Shown here piece by piece: positions 11,259 through 23,161 of a DNA stretch of 64,000 nucleotides (its first letter is position 1; every line of letters begins with the position of its first letter). Below the pieces are notes generated by a model, which was not told the origin of the DNA, searched no databases, and saw only the letters and a program-made list of their open reading frames with translations. This DNA is from Nymphaea colorata (lineage: Eukaryota; Streptophyta; Magnoliopsida; Nymphaeales; Nymphaeaceae). The stretch is from NCBI RefSeq assembly GCF_008831285.2, contig NC_045147.1, positions 14,300,854-14,364,853 of the forward strand. Direction: 5' to 3'. Made by a program: the position numbers and the translations under genes.

Positions 11259-12749
11259 TCATAACGCCATGTGAGATTAACTACTTGTGAATGTAGGGTA
11301 TAATGATATCTTTCATTCAAACCACATATATAAATACCTGCTGGTTTATTCTAATTCTTTTGGAGGCCATAGGATCTAGTTTCTGAACATATAGAAGTCG
11401 TGAGACAAGAGTGATTTTTGTGTACGAATGTGTACATTACACTCCTGAAATGTGGTGTGCAAGGTCCATCTTGGTAGATCAAGTTGTGTGCACCCACGGC
11501 AACAAACATACAACCATCAAAAAACGAGAAAGTGTTGGAGCATTTTAAATTTTTTTTTATCAAGATGTGTACTTTTTAGTCTTTTTACTTTTTATAATTT
11601 CCTTTTTATATGGTCATTACATGCAAGAAGGTGCATATAACCAGTTTCGCATTCTTGAAGGCATTGAAAGAAGCTCCTAATTGAGCAATTTCATGTGTTT
11701 GCTAATTATTTGCTCTTCATTTAAAAAGCCGCTGTTACTTCTGCAGAAAAAAGATTAAAAAAAAAAAGTGTCATTAGGCTCAAGATCCAAACATATCGTG
11801 AACGACTTTAGTGTGTTCTGGAACACATTGTAGTCAATTTCATGTTCATGCTCAAACATGGTCAAGATTCTGCTTGGTGTTGTACTTGTTTTTACCTTAT
11901 TTTCTTTTTATTATGGGATTATATTGACAGCTTTCTTGATTTTTTTTTATTTTTTTCTACTTTACAAATTTTTTTTTTTTTGAGAACTAGCGATTTAAGC
12001 GGTATCGATTGAGATAGATCAGGTAAACGCGTGGACAAGCCCATATATATGATTTAGCTCAATACAACCACAAAATGAATTGTTCAATTTTTTAGCAAGG
12101 TGCAGAATGTTAATGTCAAATATTCAATATGATTTTACAAAATCTATTTTAGTTCATCTAAGTGATTTCATCTTTTTGGTCAATTCAAGGGAAATTTATG
12201 ATTACTGCTTAGTGTCAGCACTGAATATGAAAAAAGAATATCTAAACAGATTAAATTTATATGTTTGCAGTTTGCAGAAGGAAGGAACCATGGAAAGGTG
12301 TCAGATTCTCCTCATACATGTTCGCTGAGGTGTCTTACAATCTCTGGATATCATTGAGACAAAATTTGGTATGAAGTTGAGATGTTATCCAGCTGCATAA
12401 AAATACAATTACGGATTAAAAAGACAAATCTAACCTTCCACCCAGTTTTTGCAACACTTGAATGAAAACCAGGTTTTCACTAAATTGAGTTTTTTTTGGA
12501 ACCCAGTTTCGTGCCTTCTCAAACGCCTACTAAAGGACGGCATTTTACCTCTACACGTCTTTTTTTAGACCCCAGGGGTCTACAAAATTGAGAATTAGGT
12601 GAGGAAAGTGCCAACATAATAAAATTATAATAATAATAATAATAACAACAGCAATAATAATAGAGTAAGTTATATGTAAAATATGGTTCCTTAATCTCTT
12701 TCTCTATTTTTCTTGTTTATTTGATATATTTAATAATATTCAGTTTCAG

Positions 12750-12975
12750 CGACGTGGATTTTGGTCAGGCAGCCGTCGCCGCCAATTCTGGAAAGAGAAA
12801 CTCTTCTCTCGGAGACTCGGACGAGTCATCAAAACGCTCTTGGCAGCAATCCGCGGTTGTCTTCGACAATCGCCATTGAACAATCAGGTCGGTGTCTTCC
12901 TCGTCTGATGATTTTACTTGAGTTTTTTTTTTAGTTCCTTTGTTTAACTTTTTTTTACATTGCATTAGAAAACTC

Positions 12976-13014
<39 letters not shown>

Positions 13015-13020
13015 ATGGAT
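12750..13020 (+). promoter_or_regulatory. Probable 5' leader region of the Yippee gene with (CT)n tract
   Basis: GC content rises here relative to the AT-rich upstream sequence. A pyrimidine-rich tract with (CT)n lies at about 12979-13011, typical of plant 5' UTRs. The Yippee coding start at 14234 is preceded by a splice acceptor (ACAG before 14193), so the leader is probably interrupted by an intron of about 1 kb and the first exon would lie here. The exact transcription start and donor cannot be set from sequence. Confidence 0.45.
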
Positions 13021-14233
13021 GCCGCAATTCGGTGTTTGCGTTGCTGAACTTTTTCCCCTTGTCCTCTGTAGTTTTGGTGTCTATTTAGTAAGAAAATCTA
13101 CAGTAACCCGACTCTTTGATCTTGAAATTGGAGTTCCCAAATGTATAAATTCTTGATGGGTCGCGTGCAATTCGGTGTTTCTAACTGAAATACGAAGGCG
13201 ATCCCCATTGGTTCTCAGTTTTGCATCTTCTTCCTTTGGTTTGAGTTCTTTCCTTGCCGATGAGGTTTCTTCCTGGATAAGGTATTGGGGCTTTCGATAC
13301 AAAGGGACAGCTTGGTGTGGCCGAATTTCTAGAGATATCTTGTGTTCGAGTAATTCCTTGTTTTGACTTTCCCTTGTTTCTTACTGTTCCTGCTAAGCTG
13401 TCTTTATCAGGATTACCTAATAAGAGGATTTTCTACCATATCTCTTCGGTGAAGGTTGTGCGGAAGTTATGCGCCTGGTGCATCTTCTTGATGAATAGAG
13501 ATATTTGGGCACTGTGATGGAAGAAACTGGGGGTGGGTGTTACGCCAGTGAAATGATTTATAAATGTCTGTATTTTAGCAATAACCTGAGATATGATGTT
13601 CCGCTTGTTGTTGCCACCTTGAAATTATTATAAATTTATGTTTTCTTAAGCGATAACCTGAGTTGTGATGTTCTGTTTGTTTGTTGGCATCTAGCAACTT
13701 TGCATTCTTTGGCAGGTTTGATCTAATTGCTGATTTTATTCAGGGTCGAAATATGTGTTATGAACTGCTTGGCGTCTTTTCATAATATGAATCTTTTGCG
13801 ATTAGTATAGCGTCAAGTAAACACGACACATGAAACTTAGGAAGAAATTATCGTGTCTGCTTGCTGTAATTAAAGATGAACTTCCTATTTTCTAGCTCAT
13901 ATGCTTTAGGCCAGGTTATTTATTAACGTCAAATGGTTGATGGATAAGAATAAAGCTCCTGATCTACGTCGTTTTTTTGTTTTATTATTTTATAAACTTG
14001 TTCGGTTTTGATGCCTTCTAAGCATGGTGTTTATTCTTTACACTCTGCTTATTTTTATTTTTAGTGCTGATGTTTTGGTTTCAGTATTCCTTCGGACATG
14101 GATTTGTTCTTGAATGGAAGTTAGCATGCTTGTCATGACTAAGTTTTAAACTTGTTTGGTTTCAATTTTACTTGATGATGTAGTGATCTTACAGAGTGAA
14201 GTAGCATCTGTTGAGCTGTACAAGACAGAACTG

Positions 14234-14784
14234 ATGGTTGAATCGGATGGACCACGACTATATAGTTGCTGCAATTGTCGGAATAATGTCTCTCTTCACG
14301 ACGATATCATATCGAAGGCATTTCAGGTGACTGCTTTTAGCCATTGCAGACTTTTTTGTGTCTTAGCATCTGACTTGTTTTTGGGGATCCCTCATAATGA
14401 CCTGCAACAGATTTCTCTTAGTTTACTTAGAAATTCTCTTCCTAGCTGCTTGCATTCTGTTTTGCTGAATTCAACTCAGCTACCAATTTTCCTCCAAATT
14501 TGCACTTTCATTCTATTTTCACCATAGTGTATTAATCGTGTCTGTAATCTGTCTAGGGAAGACATGGCAGAGCATTCCTCTTTGCTCATGCAATGAATGT
14601 AGTTTTAGGGCCAAAAGAGAATCGGCAGCTGATGACCGGTTTGCACACAGTTGCTGATGTTCATTGCTGTGAATGTCGGGAGATCTTGGGATGGAAGTAT
14701 GTAAGGGCTTATGAAGAAACACAAAAGTACAAAGAAGGAAAATACATATTGGAAAAGTTAAAGATTGTCAAGGAAAACTGGTAG
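14234..14784 (+). CDS. Yippee-like zinc-binding protein (intact copy)
   Basis: Two exons, 14234-14326 and 14557-14784, join in phase 0 to give 106 aa. The Yippee fold signature is complete: C12-x2-C15 and C68-x2-C71, separated by the family's 52 residues, with the conserved GLHTVAD and GWKY segments between and after. Length and the ending KIVKENW closely resemble Arabidopsis At4g27745. Yippee proteins are small conserved eukaryotic zinc-binding proteins; their structure resembles the cereblon thalidomide-binding domain, and the plant function is not settled. An upstream frame is open back to the acceptor before 14193, but the ATG at 14234 gives the family-typical N-terminus ([13 protein letters not shown]). 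This copy is intact; the one at 27414 is frameshifted. Confidence 0.93.
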
Positions 14785-16142
14785 CTCTTTCTGTTCTGCT
14801 TTGTGCTGATGTCTGCGACTTCTTTGGTGGTGCATCCAGATGTTCATCATGTACAGAAATCTTGATAGATGAAAATATTCAGCCATTGCTGATTGTGTAT
14901 CCTCTGTTGCTGCAGCCGGTGGTCTGTGTTCTGGATTCAAACTGCTATCTGTTTTATTCTTATTAGTCTTGTTCATTCATAAAGTCAACTGTATATAAGT
15001 GGAAGTTCCAAAACGAAGGATTTCTGTTGACAGTTCATCCTTCACTGAACTGGACATGAATTCAATGTGAACAGTGTGTACCTTCTTACATGGTGCTTGC
15101 ATATCTGAGAAAATGGTTTTAGATGTTTGTTATCGTTGCAGTCCACTTTATGATTCCCTCCTACTCTTGACTTGGAAATAAGCGAAGTGAAAGTCTTCTT
15201 GGAGACAACCGGTAAGTGTGAAATTATAGAGACAAGAATAGCGTGGAGCCCGTGCAAGGATGACACATAAATGACTAAGTGAAATTCTTGCAAAGACAAG
15301 TTACGTATTGAGGGGAGGCATAATTGCCATGCATGAAAATTCAGTGGTGTTTTGATGATGACCGCACAAGTTGTCTGTGGAGAAATGTAAGTGGCAATGT
15401 AGAGGCATTCTTTAACAAAATTGAAAATGCTAGAATGCCTGCAGGACAACCAGATCTTTGTTCTCTGTAAAGTACTTGGTGTTTGAATGTCTATGGAATG
15501 TTTACGTACTTTTTGAGGTATTGAGATCTGGTCACTGCTTGGACAATACATCTGTTGTGCCAATTGAAATCCATGGCGGCCTTATCTCTATTGACCTCGT
15601 GGGTATACTGGTAAGCTTTAAGGCAAAAATCACAGCTTAGTGACTAAATACCGGCAAACGATCGGATAAACTCGTGGGCAGTGGCAGTAGAGTGTTTATC
15701 CTATCAATCTTATGTAACTCTGCAGGTAAATCAAATGAGAGGTGGTTATTACCAGTGTATGGACAGACATAAATCGGATTTGAATACAGTACAAGCGTCA
15801 TTTTCAAGGTTGAAAAGACCGTCAGCAATCTCATTAGTTTGAGATGGGTCATTAAGATCGACCATTGAGTCACGCAAGCCCGCAAGTTGTCGTGGGGTCT
15901 TCAAAAATTGGTAGCCATCAAAATGGGATAACGTGGTGAGCACGATTCAAAGTGCCTTCTTATCAAATCATGTTGATCACTTTATGATTTTGACTAAAAT
16001 AAGTGAAGTTAAAAAGCCCATTATCCCATGGTCGGTAAAGCGGTTCATTTCAAAGGGATTTGGGTTACAAATTCTGCGATCGCTGTTATGATCTAGCCAT
16101 GCAACCGCGCCCGCCCGCGAGGATCGAGTGAAATTTCACGCA
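14785..16142. other. Yippee 3' flank and intergenic DNA
   Basis: The first several hundred bases probably include the Yippee 3' UTR (TTATTAG and ATAAAG words near 14955-14985). I see no further coding exon on either strand. The open frames on the minus strand are short and unrecognised. Confidence 0.4.
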
Positions 16143-16177
16143 AAAAAAAGTCGGCCCTGCCAGGGCCGACTTTTTTT
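16143..16177. repeat. Perfect hairpin: GC core with A7/T7 tails
   Basis: Perfect 17-bp inverted arms (A7 + GTCGGCCCTG and its complement) flank a single central C. The palindrome is nested in imperfect repeats of GAGTGAAATTTCAC / GGGTGAAAGTTCACCC on both sides. The shape resembles a bacterial intrinsic terminator but in this plant context it is more likely the core of a small fold-back element. The same structure is at 29321-29355 in the right copy. Confidence 0.85.
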
Positions 16178-16235
16178 CGGGTGAAAGTTCACCCGTCGTG
16201 GCCCTTACCCATCGACGACTTGCAAGGGCCGAAGC

Positions 16236-16490
16236 GGAGGGGACGAGTGAAATTGGAAGAGGGGGAATGGGAGGACGCAGAGGGGGAAGGGAGTAGCGGA
16301 GGGGGAAGCGACGACGGGTAAGGGAGAAGCGGAGGGGAGAAGAGGGGGAAGGGAGAAGCGGAGGGGGAAGAGGGAGAAGGGAGAAGAGGGGGAAGGGAGG
16401 AGCAGAGGGGGAAGGGGGCTGTCCACCGGACTACGCAGAGGGGGAACTGTCAGGGGGAAGGGAGAAGCAGAGCGGGAAGGTTGGAGAGGG
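16236..16490. repeat. G-rich purine minisatellite (GGGGGAAGGGAGAAGC-like)
   Basis: About 250 bases of repeats such as GAGGGGGAAGGGAGAAGCGG on the plus strand, with many runs of three to five G, giving G-quadruplex potential. Long open frames here (Pro/Ser/Leu-rich on the minus strand) are composition artefacts. The right copy at about 29410-29670 differs by several one-base run-length changes. Confidence 0.85.
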
Positions 16491-16699
16491 AAAGAAGAGA
16501 AATAAGGAATAAGGGAGACCGTGAGACCGTGATCTCTTGCAGTCATGGCCGTGGTAGAGAACGCCGGCGTGGACTTGGGGCGTTTGATTGTCATTGGCTG
16601 GCCGGAATTTTGGTGACAAAGTGTTTTTTCAGATTTCAACAGTCACTTAGAAAGTCTCTCATTCATTTTACCATGTGCATCAAACACAGTTAATTTTAG

Positions 16700-18421
16700 T
16701 TAATTTTACCTGCAAAAAACTTTCCTATAGATCCTCAAATCGAAGGTAGGTTAAGTTTCATCTTGTATTTTTTTTTAGAAAAATTTACCGTAGTAAATTT
16801 ACCACGTTAAATTTTTCCTTGCCATCAAACGAGCCTAAAGGAAAGAGAAAAAAAAATGTGAAGTTTTAGCTAGATTTCAACTAAAACATTTTTTTTTTCC
16901 TTTGTTGTATGTTCCAGATTTTGAAGAATGGCCCGGCGTATGATATACACACAAACCAAATAGAACCCAATTCGCTTTGCCAATGCATATATGTGGATCT
17001 TTGATGCTCTTCATTATCGTAATTTTTGGATAAGAAACAAGATGTAAGTCGTGTTATTTCATAAATAAAAGAGTATCATTAAGACTTTTGAAATATTACT
17101 GCCGGCTATGAGAACCTAAGCCCACTGATCTAAATCGGTAGATAAGCTAAACCAGTGGGATTTAATATTGCCAATTCAAAAGGATAATTGCGATCATGCT
17201 TTCTTTCAAAACTTGTTCTCCGTTTATTCATTTATTAGACGTTCTGATTTGGCTTTAGTCATATTTGGTAATGTTTATATATTAATACATACTCTTTAAA
17301 GCCCTGAGTTCTTTGGAACGCAATGTTCCAATAACAAAAGGGGAGTAAATCAAACATCGGGTGAAGAATGTGTTCCCTCTTTATGAAAGGGGAAATGAAC
17401 AGAAGGGAAATTTATGCCAACCCTTCCTCCCGCGCGCACGCTTGGTTCATGCTCCTCTCCGCCCTCATACCGCTTCATTCGCCAGGTTCTCTTTCTGTCG
17501 CTCAATCTGCCTCCCTCTCTCTCGCATGATGCCGCATGTCTCAGGGGTCTCTCTCTTTCTCTCTCTCTCTCTCTCGCCCCTAAACTCTCACAAGACTTCT
17601 CCATCAGTGCGACCGTGGAAATATCTGATGTGGATGTGTGGTGCATGCGGATTGAATGATCCATTTACATCTATTGTTTGTTTGCCTTCAGAGAATTGGA
17701 GAGCGTAATTTGCCTATTCGACCCGTCTTTCTCCGTCAAACTGTTGTGCTATATGTTACACGCTTACATCTTGTCTCCTAAACCGTAAATAATCTGAACT
17801 CTGCAACTGCTTAGGTTTCCCGATAACAGTAATGTGGTTAGTCTCTTACGCCTCGCTCCCTTGCCCTCGTCCTTTTAATTACTCAGATTCTGCTTTACGT
17901 TGCATAGGCAGAAGCTATGCCCTCAGAGCAATTTATTTTCGACTCTTGCATTCTGATTGTGGTTAATCTTGTTGCTTCCGCTTTTTCATGCATCTATTGA
18001 TCCAATTCTTGAAACTTGAAATTCGAGATACTTTGAGGATTTCACCATATGATGTTCTGAAAGGGATGATAGTTCTGTCCTTCTAGGCGAATGTCTCTAT
18101 ATGTCCGAAGTCGGTGTTTAACCCATCTTCACCAAACGTTCAAATAGTATTGAAACAAGTATAGTCACCGCAAGGGTTCCTTTCTCGAGGACATATTATT
18201 CTATTTGTTTCGCACTTGGATTTCAACCTCAATATACTAAAGGCATTTTCCATCTCTTGAATTGATTCTTCATTTTCTTTCTTCGGGTAAAATTTGTTGT
18301 GCATGGAACTTATTTATTTTTCAATTAGTTGCAATTACAGCATTTCACAATTGGACAGGTACGAGGATAGTTTGTAAGATATTATTGTAGTCAGCTCCAG
18401 TGGAACTGCTAAGTTCTTGAA
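16700..18421 (+). promoter_or_regulatory. Upstream region and probable 5' leader of RPC10
   Basis: The segment from about 17350 to 17700 is pyrimidine-rich, with a (CT)n tract at 17539-17575, as in plant 5' UTRs. An acceptor-like TTGGACAG ends at 18359, about 60 bp before the RPC10 ATG, implying a spliced leader. The short frames overlapping on both strands at 17350-17708 have low-complexity Ser/Leu or Arg/Glu stretches and are not convincing proteins. Confidence 0.35.
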
Positions 18422-19239
18422 ATGTTGTTCTGCCCAACCTGTGGCAACATGCTGCTAGTGCAGCGCCCGAACCTTGGTCAATCTTCAAGGTTCTTCTGCC
18501 CAACCTGTCCATATGCGTATCCTATAGAACGTGAGGTAAGTATCTCTGGGCTTCTTTCTTGCATTTGTTGTTATTGTTTCTGGTTACTATACCTACTTTG
18601 TTGTTTAACAGCACTATTATTTCATGATATTGCAGATTTCTGTCAAGCAAAAACTCAAAAAGAAAAAATTAGATTTAGTATTCAACTACGAAGAAGCCAT
18701 GAAAAATGCGAGCAAAAGTCAAGGTATCTTTCTGTTTCATAAGCACTTTCACTGCATTGAATGTCTATGACGACGAGTTCACGCTTGGATGAAGTGCACA
18801 TATCAATTGCAGTTTCCACCGCATTCAATCTTGACCATTGAGGTCTCTAGTAAACATCGCTAGCCAGTAGACCCCATAGGAAGCCTGGGTGGTATCTGAA
18901 AAAAAGCAATGAAATGACTGGTAGAAACTCAATAGCTAAATTGCCTGCAGTATTTAAAGTATACATGCTTCGCTCAAAGCGAATATTATAATTAAATGGC
19001 CATTTATGTAAAAATATTAAAATTTTTAACCGTTATTCATTGTCACAGAAATACAAGCACATGTAACAGTAAATTGATATAAGGCTTCAAATTAATCAAT
19101 ACCCCGTTAAGCAATGTACTTCAACAGTTGGCGATGAACAGGACATTTTAGATATATGCCATATATGCAACAGCTAGAAATTCCATATATTGCATCATGA
19201 GACAATACTAACGATATGGATGGAAATGAAGCTGAGGAT

Positions 19240-19274
<35 letters not shown>

Positions 19275-20934
19275 GAGAGAGAGAGAGAGATTACTGTATC
19301 AATTTACCTTAAAACCCATAGGGAACAAAATTTCAGGAGATAAAAGGATTCTTTCTTGACTGGGTACTTAATCAATGAATCAGCTAGGTGGTCTAATTGA
19401 TATCGGATAGGTACTGTTAGGGTCGTCCTAGTTAAAGACTGGGAATGATTAGGCCAACTAGTACCCATCTTGACAAAGCCAACTCGGATTAGCTGCATTA
19501 TTGAGGTGAATTGCAACAATCGCATTATTTACATCTCGAGACAATTGTATGATGTTTTGGAAAAAAAAAACATTCTCTTGCTCACATTTTTGCAATAAAA
19601 TTACCAGTAGAAATGACAATCATCTGTGTGAGGAAGAACAGAATGCAAAATTATGTTTTCAGATGAAAACGTGCTTTCTTCAGGAGCTTTTCACAAAGAT
19701 ACGTTGCAATGAAGAATTAAAAGATTCATTAGCATTTTATAACAAAATGTTTTGATATTTATCAAACTATCCTGGTAAAAAGTTAAAATTGACAATAGAT
19801 GAAACCATTTATTTTACTATGAAGAACGGTTGGAATGTTTCACTTGTACACTTTGTTGATGTCTAACCAAACGAATGTTACAAAGGTTATAAATGAAGTT
19901 GTGCGCCGATGGACCTCTCCTCCAGCATTTCCAAATGGAAGTTGTTATTCCACTGTTTCTCTTCAAGCCAGATTCTTTATGGTTCGTATTAGTCAAACAG
20001 ATAAATAAAAATGAAATAACACATTATGCAGCACTTATTGTCTGCAAAGCTTTTTTTCCGAACTGATTGACTTCCAGTAGAAACTACAGTCCTAATTGGA
20101 ATCCTACAAAGATTAAGCTTGTGTTACCTTGTGGACTAAGATACCTGAACGATTGGTTTCCGTATAGCTTAGGAGTAATGGCTACGGGTGGACTTGGTCA
20201 AATTTAGATCGACTAACCTGTCAAGGCCATAAACCCATGGCCTCCTGGAAACTGTCAAATGCTGAGTTGTATGCCTCTAAGTTTGATGAGGTGAATGTCT
20301 AATGTCAAGGAAAGTTTTTCTAATCATCTCATGACTGGTGTGTTTATTCTATGTTGAAACTTTAAATGGTATTTTCATTTATCATGTTTTAACCATCTAG
20401 AGGTTGATCGGCATTTATGAGTTTGGTGAACTTCATTTAAATTCTGAGTTGTCCTGTAAGGCCTTCTTTCAATGGCAATCAAAGACTTCAGTGGCTGACG
20501 TCGAAAAGTTTTCCTCATTTGAACTGAAATGTTCTGTCATTTGTGATCTCGTGCTTTTTTCTTTGTTTTATCTCCAGGAGTTGAAATACGCCTTTTAAGC
20601 TATGAACACCCCTGCTGAGAAATATGTCCTGAATATTGTATGGTTATGTTGATCTAATGATAATGTGGGATGGGTGAAAGTTTCTCTTGCAGTATCAAAT
20701 GGTCTTCAATACTCTTAAAAGTCCCTGCATATCTGTCATGAAAGCATTCCTTTTTTCATCTTATCTTCATGTTATGATAGAATTATTGCAAGTTTTTCAT
20801 TTCATTTTCATTCATAAGTTTCCATTTACTATGATTTCTTTCTCATAAAAACATATGCCAGTGGAGATTTCCAAGAACAAAGTTGATTTTCTTTTTTTTG
20901 TCGATGCTGCACCCAAGTGTTAATTTATCCTATT

Positions 20935-20973
<39 letters not shown>

Positions 20974-21481
20974 TGTTTGCTTGAGGCACTGAGTGGTGGA
21001 TTGGTAGGAAGTCCTGGTTGAAGAAGAGAGGTCAATTTGCCCCTAAAACATATGGTACTTACTGGGTCCTAAGGAGCTCAAAAATTTTAATGGAATAATC
21101 TGAGATGCGGCTGAAATGACAGGATAGATTTCTCCATTTTGCATTGGATCATCATGTGTGGCCTGACACAAAACTCAGACAATGCGTTACTAGTACTTTT
21201 CAATAAAACAGGCAAAACATTTTTGCTTTACTGTTGGCTCGATTTCCCGTGTAAAAACAATATTAGAAGAATTGTCCATGTTTTACAGTGAACAACTAGG
21301 GATGTTTTTTACCAGTTTCACCAATTGTTTTTTCTTTACTCATGCAGAAACCTGCCCACGATGTGGTCATGGGGAAGCATACAGTTATGACATGCAGACG
21401 CGATCTGCTGATGAAGGTGCAACAATTTTTTTCACATGCTGCAATAGATCGTGTGGGCACCAATGGCAACACTTCAATTAA
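18422..21481 (+). CDS. RPC10: DNA-directed RNA polymerase III subunit C11 / RPC10 (POLR3K homologue)
   Basis: Three exons (18422-18535, 18636-18723, 21348-21481) join in frame to give 111 aa, near the ~108 aa usual for the family. The N-terminal zinc ribbon has C4-x2-C7 and C26-x2-C29. The C-terminal TFIIS-like ribbon has C70-x2-C73 and C98-x4-C103, and carries the RSADE loop at 86-90 whose Asp-Glu pair drives transcript cleavage. In other eukaryotes this subunit provides RNA cleavage, proofreading and termination/reinitiation for Pol III (tRNA and 5S rRNA genes) in the nucleus. It is distinguished from Pol II RPB9 by its start MLFCPTCGNML and by the CCNRSCGHQW ending. Intron 2 is long (2.6 kb) and contains two microsatellites. 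The second copy is at 31602-34660. Confidence 0.95.
19237..19291. repeat. (CA)n-(GA)n compound microsatellite in RPC10 intron 2
   Basis: A CA-dinucleotide run is followed by TAGAGAGAGAG. It lies inside intron 2 of the RPC10 gene. The copy in the right duplicate (about 32417-32470) has the same length, which would be surprising for two old, independently evolving loci. Confidence 0.9.
20935..20969. repeat. (GA)n microsatellite in RPC10 intron 2
   Basis: An uninterrupted GA run of about 15 units lies in intron 2. The right-copy counterpart is at about 34116-34149. Confidence 0.9.
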
Positions 21482-23161
21482 CCTAGTCTGTCAAGCCAGA
21501 GAGGGTTTGTCAAGAATTGACAGCAAGCATTTCCATCATTTTTGCATGGTTATTTAGCTTGCTAGCTCCTTATCTTTGAAGTTTGGGTAGTAACCTGCTC
21601 TTAAGCTTCTCTGTGTTCTACTCCCTTGAGTTCGGTGTCTGCTTGACTGTTAGTTTCCAGGCTATATTAGGCACTTTTCGCCATGCAGACATTCGTCTCC
21701 TTGTTGTTCTTGCTTTTTTCTTTACATTGTTTCCTCAGATGGTTCCCAATCAAAACAGGATGAAAAAATAGGACTGCTGTTTGGTGAAATATAGATATGA
21801 CTTAGGAGAGTTGAACTTTATTAAAACTATGGTTTAAAAAAAAAAACAGAAAACAAAGAAATCCTTTCGGTTTACTTTATCATTCTATGATTGGTGGTGT
21901 ATGGAGATTCTTCTCTCTATTATGCGCTCGCCAACAAGATCTCAGAACACCTGGTTAAGGGATTGACTTAACGCCTTCAAAATTTGGGAGCTGAAAAGTT
22001 ACGTACATATGAACATCCATCATATGGTTGGTGTAAATCCATTTGCAGTTTAAGTTGACCTTAAGTAAGCTTCCTAATGTTAGGTTGTGTTTGCAGAATT
22101 AAGCTTTGTTCCTGGCAACCCCAGTATATATGTTCGCCACACTAAAGCCTGTATCGATTAATGAAGAACGATATTTGTGTAGTTGGGGGTTTCTTTGATG
22201 GGGTTGTCTATAATACCTGCCTTGAAATAGCATGGAACTTGAGAACATTGGGTGGATTTCATTGTCCCAACGGTCGGTATTTTTTAAGATTGTTATTTCA
22301 GTATTTTATTTTCTTTATATATTATTTGCTCAAATTTTAAGGATCCCTTCTCTCCTTGATGAATATTTTCGTTCAAGGTTCTCTCTCTTTCGACGATAAT
22401 TGCAGTACTCTGATTTCTCCGGGGGGGTCCTCACTTTTGCTGAGAACTGCCAAACGAAAGTTGAGATTAAACGAAACTTTATACTTGTTATAATCCTTCA
22501 GCTTTTAATTTTAACATTTTTGGCAAAACGCGTATATCGGGCAAATGAGAAAAATGAGGCCTTGTTATGATTACTGACAAAAGTTGCTTCCTGATTCGAA
22601 TTTCTCTAGAAAACCCTGCGACTTGAATCTGGCGTCTCCCTCGTTGTGAAGAGGAATTTTAAACTTTAACGGCAATGGTTGTTTATGTTTCCGCTGTTTG
22701 GTTTGCGTGGCGCGTTAACTTTTTTTACAACTTGAAATGCATGAATCTAATTTTTTCGAGCACGTGTCGATTGATAGTTCAAGCACTGACTGAACAACAC
22801 TATCTTTTGCCGAGAAGAGTTCGATTGACCTGCCAAGACGTGCTCCTAAGTCCTTGAATCTGATGGAGGTGAAGAGATTAAAACCAGCACTCTTTCTTGC
22901 TCTTAACTTTATACAGAGATAGGAAGGGGAGTCCAGGAGTCCTCTTAACTAGTCAGCAGCACAATCAAGCACATCATGACTGCTTGCTTGAGAATCTTCT
23001 GAGAAAACTCTTTAATTCATCATGATATTTCCCCACACAGAGAAAGTTGATAAAGAAAATCAAGACGTTGCTCGAACGGAACAAGTTTATTTTCGAGCAA
23101 ATGATCAAAGACATTCCTCGAAAATTAAGGGAAACAATGATCAATGTCAAGCTAATTAGCG
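21482..23161. other. Convergent 3' flanks of RPC10 and WNK
   Basis: RPC10 (plus) and WNK (minus) end tail-to-tail. The segment should hold both 3' UTRs. No additional coding exon is recognised. A run of seven G at about 22420 is six G in the right copy. Confidence 0.4.

Larger units (their letters stand above)
8836..12740. other. Gene-poor intergenic DNA with TE-like fragments
   Basis: No coding gene is recognisable. The stretch contains the short repeats listed separately, AT-rich blocks, and several pieces resembling the MITE-like elements at 7679 and 11111 (for example about 8840-8985 and 10930-11095, which carry GTTTCAT and TTGTTTGG/CCAAACAA-type words). A GAT/AAT microsatellite-like run lies near 12620-12660. 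Confidence 0.4.

Noticed and set aside
16205-16639. 144-codon Pro/Ser/Leu-rich minus-strand frame, and its 184-codon version in the right copy.
   Set aside because: It is the complement of a G-rich minisatellite and its length changes with one-base indels between copies, unlike a conserved protein.
17350-17708. Overlapping frames on both strands, identical in both copies.
   Set aside because: They span a CT-rich leader, contain dinucleotide-repeat peptides, and match no family; identity between copies is due to the duplication of the whole segment.
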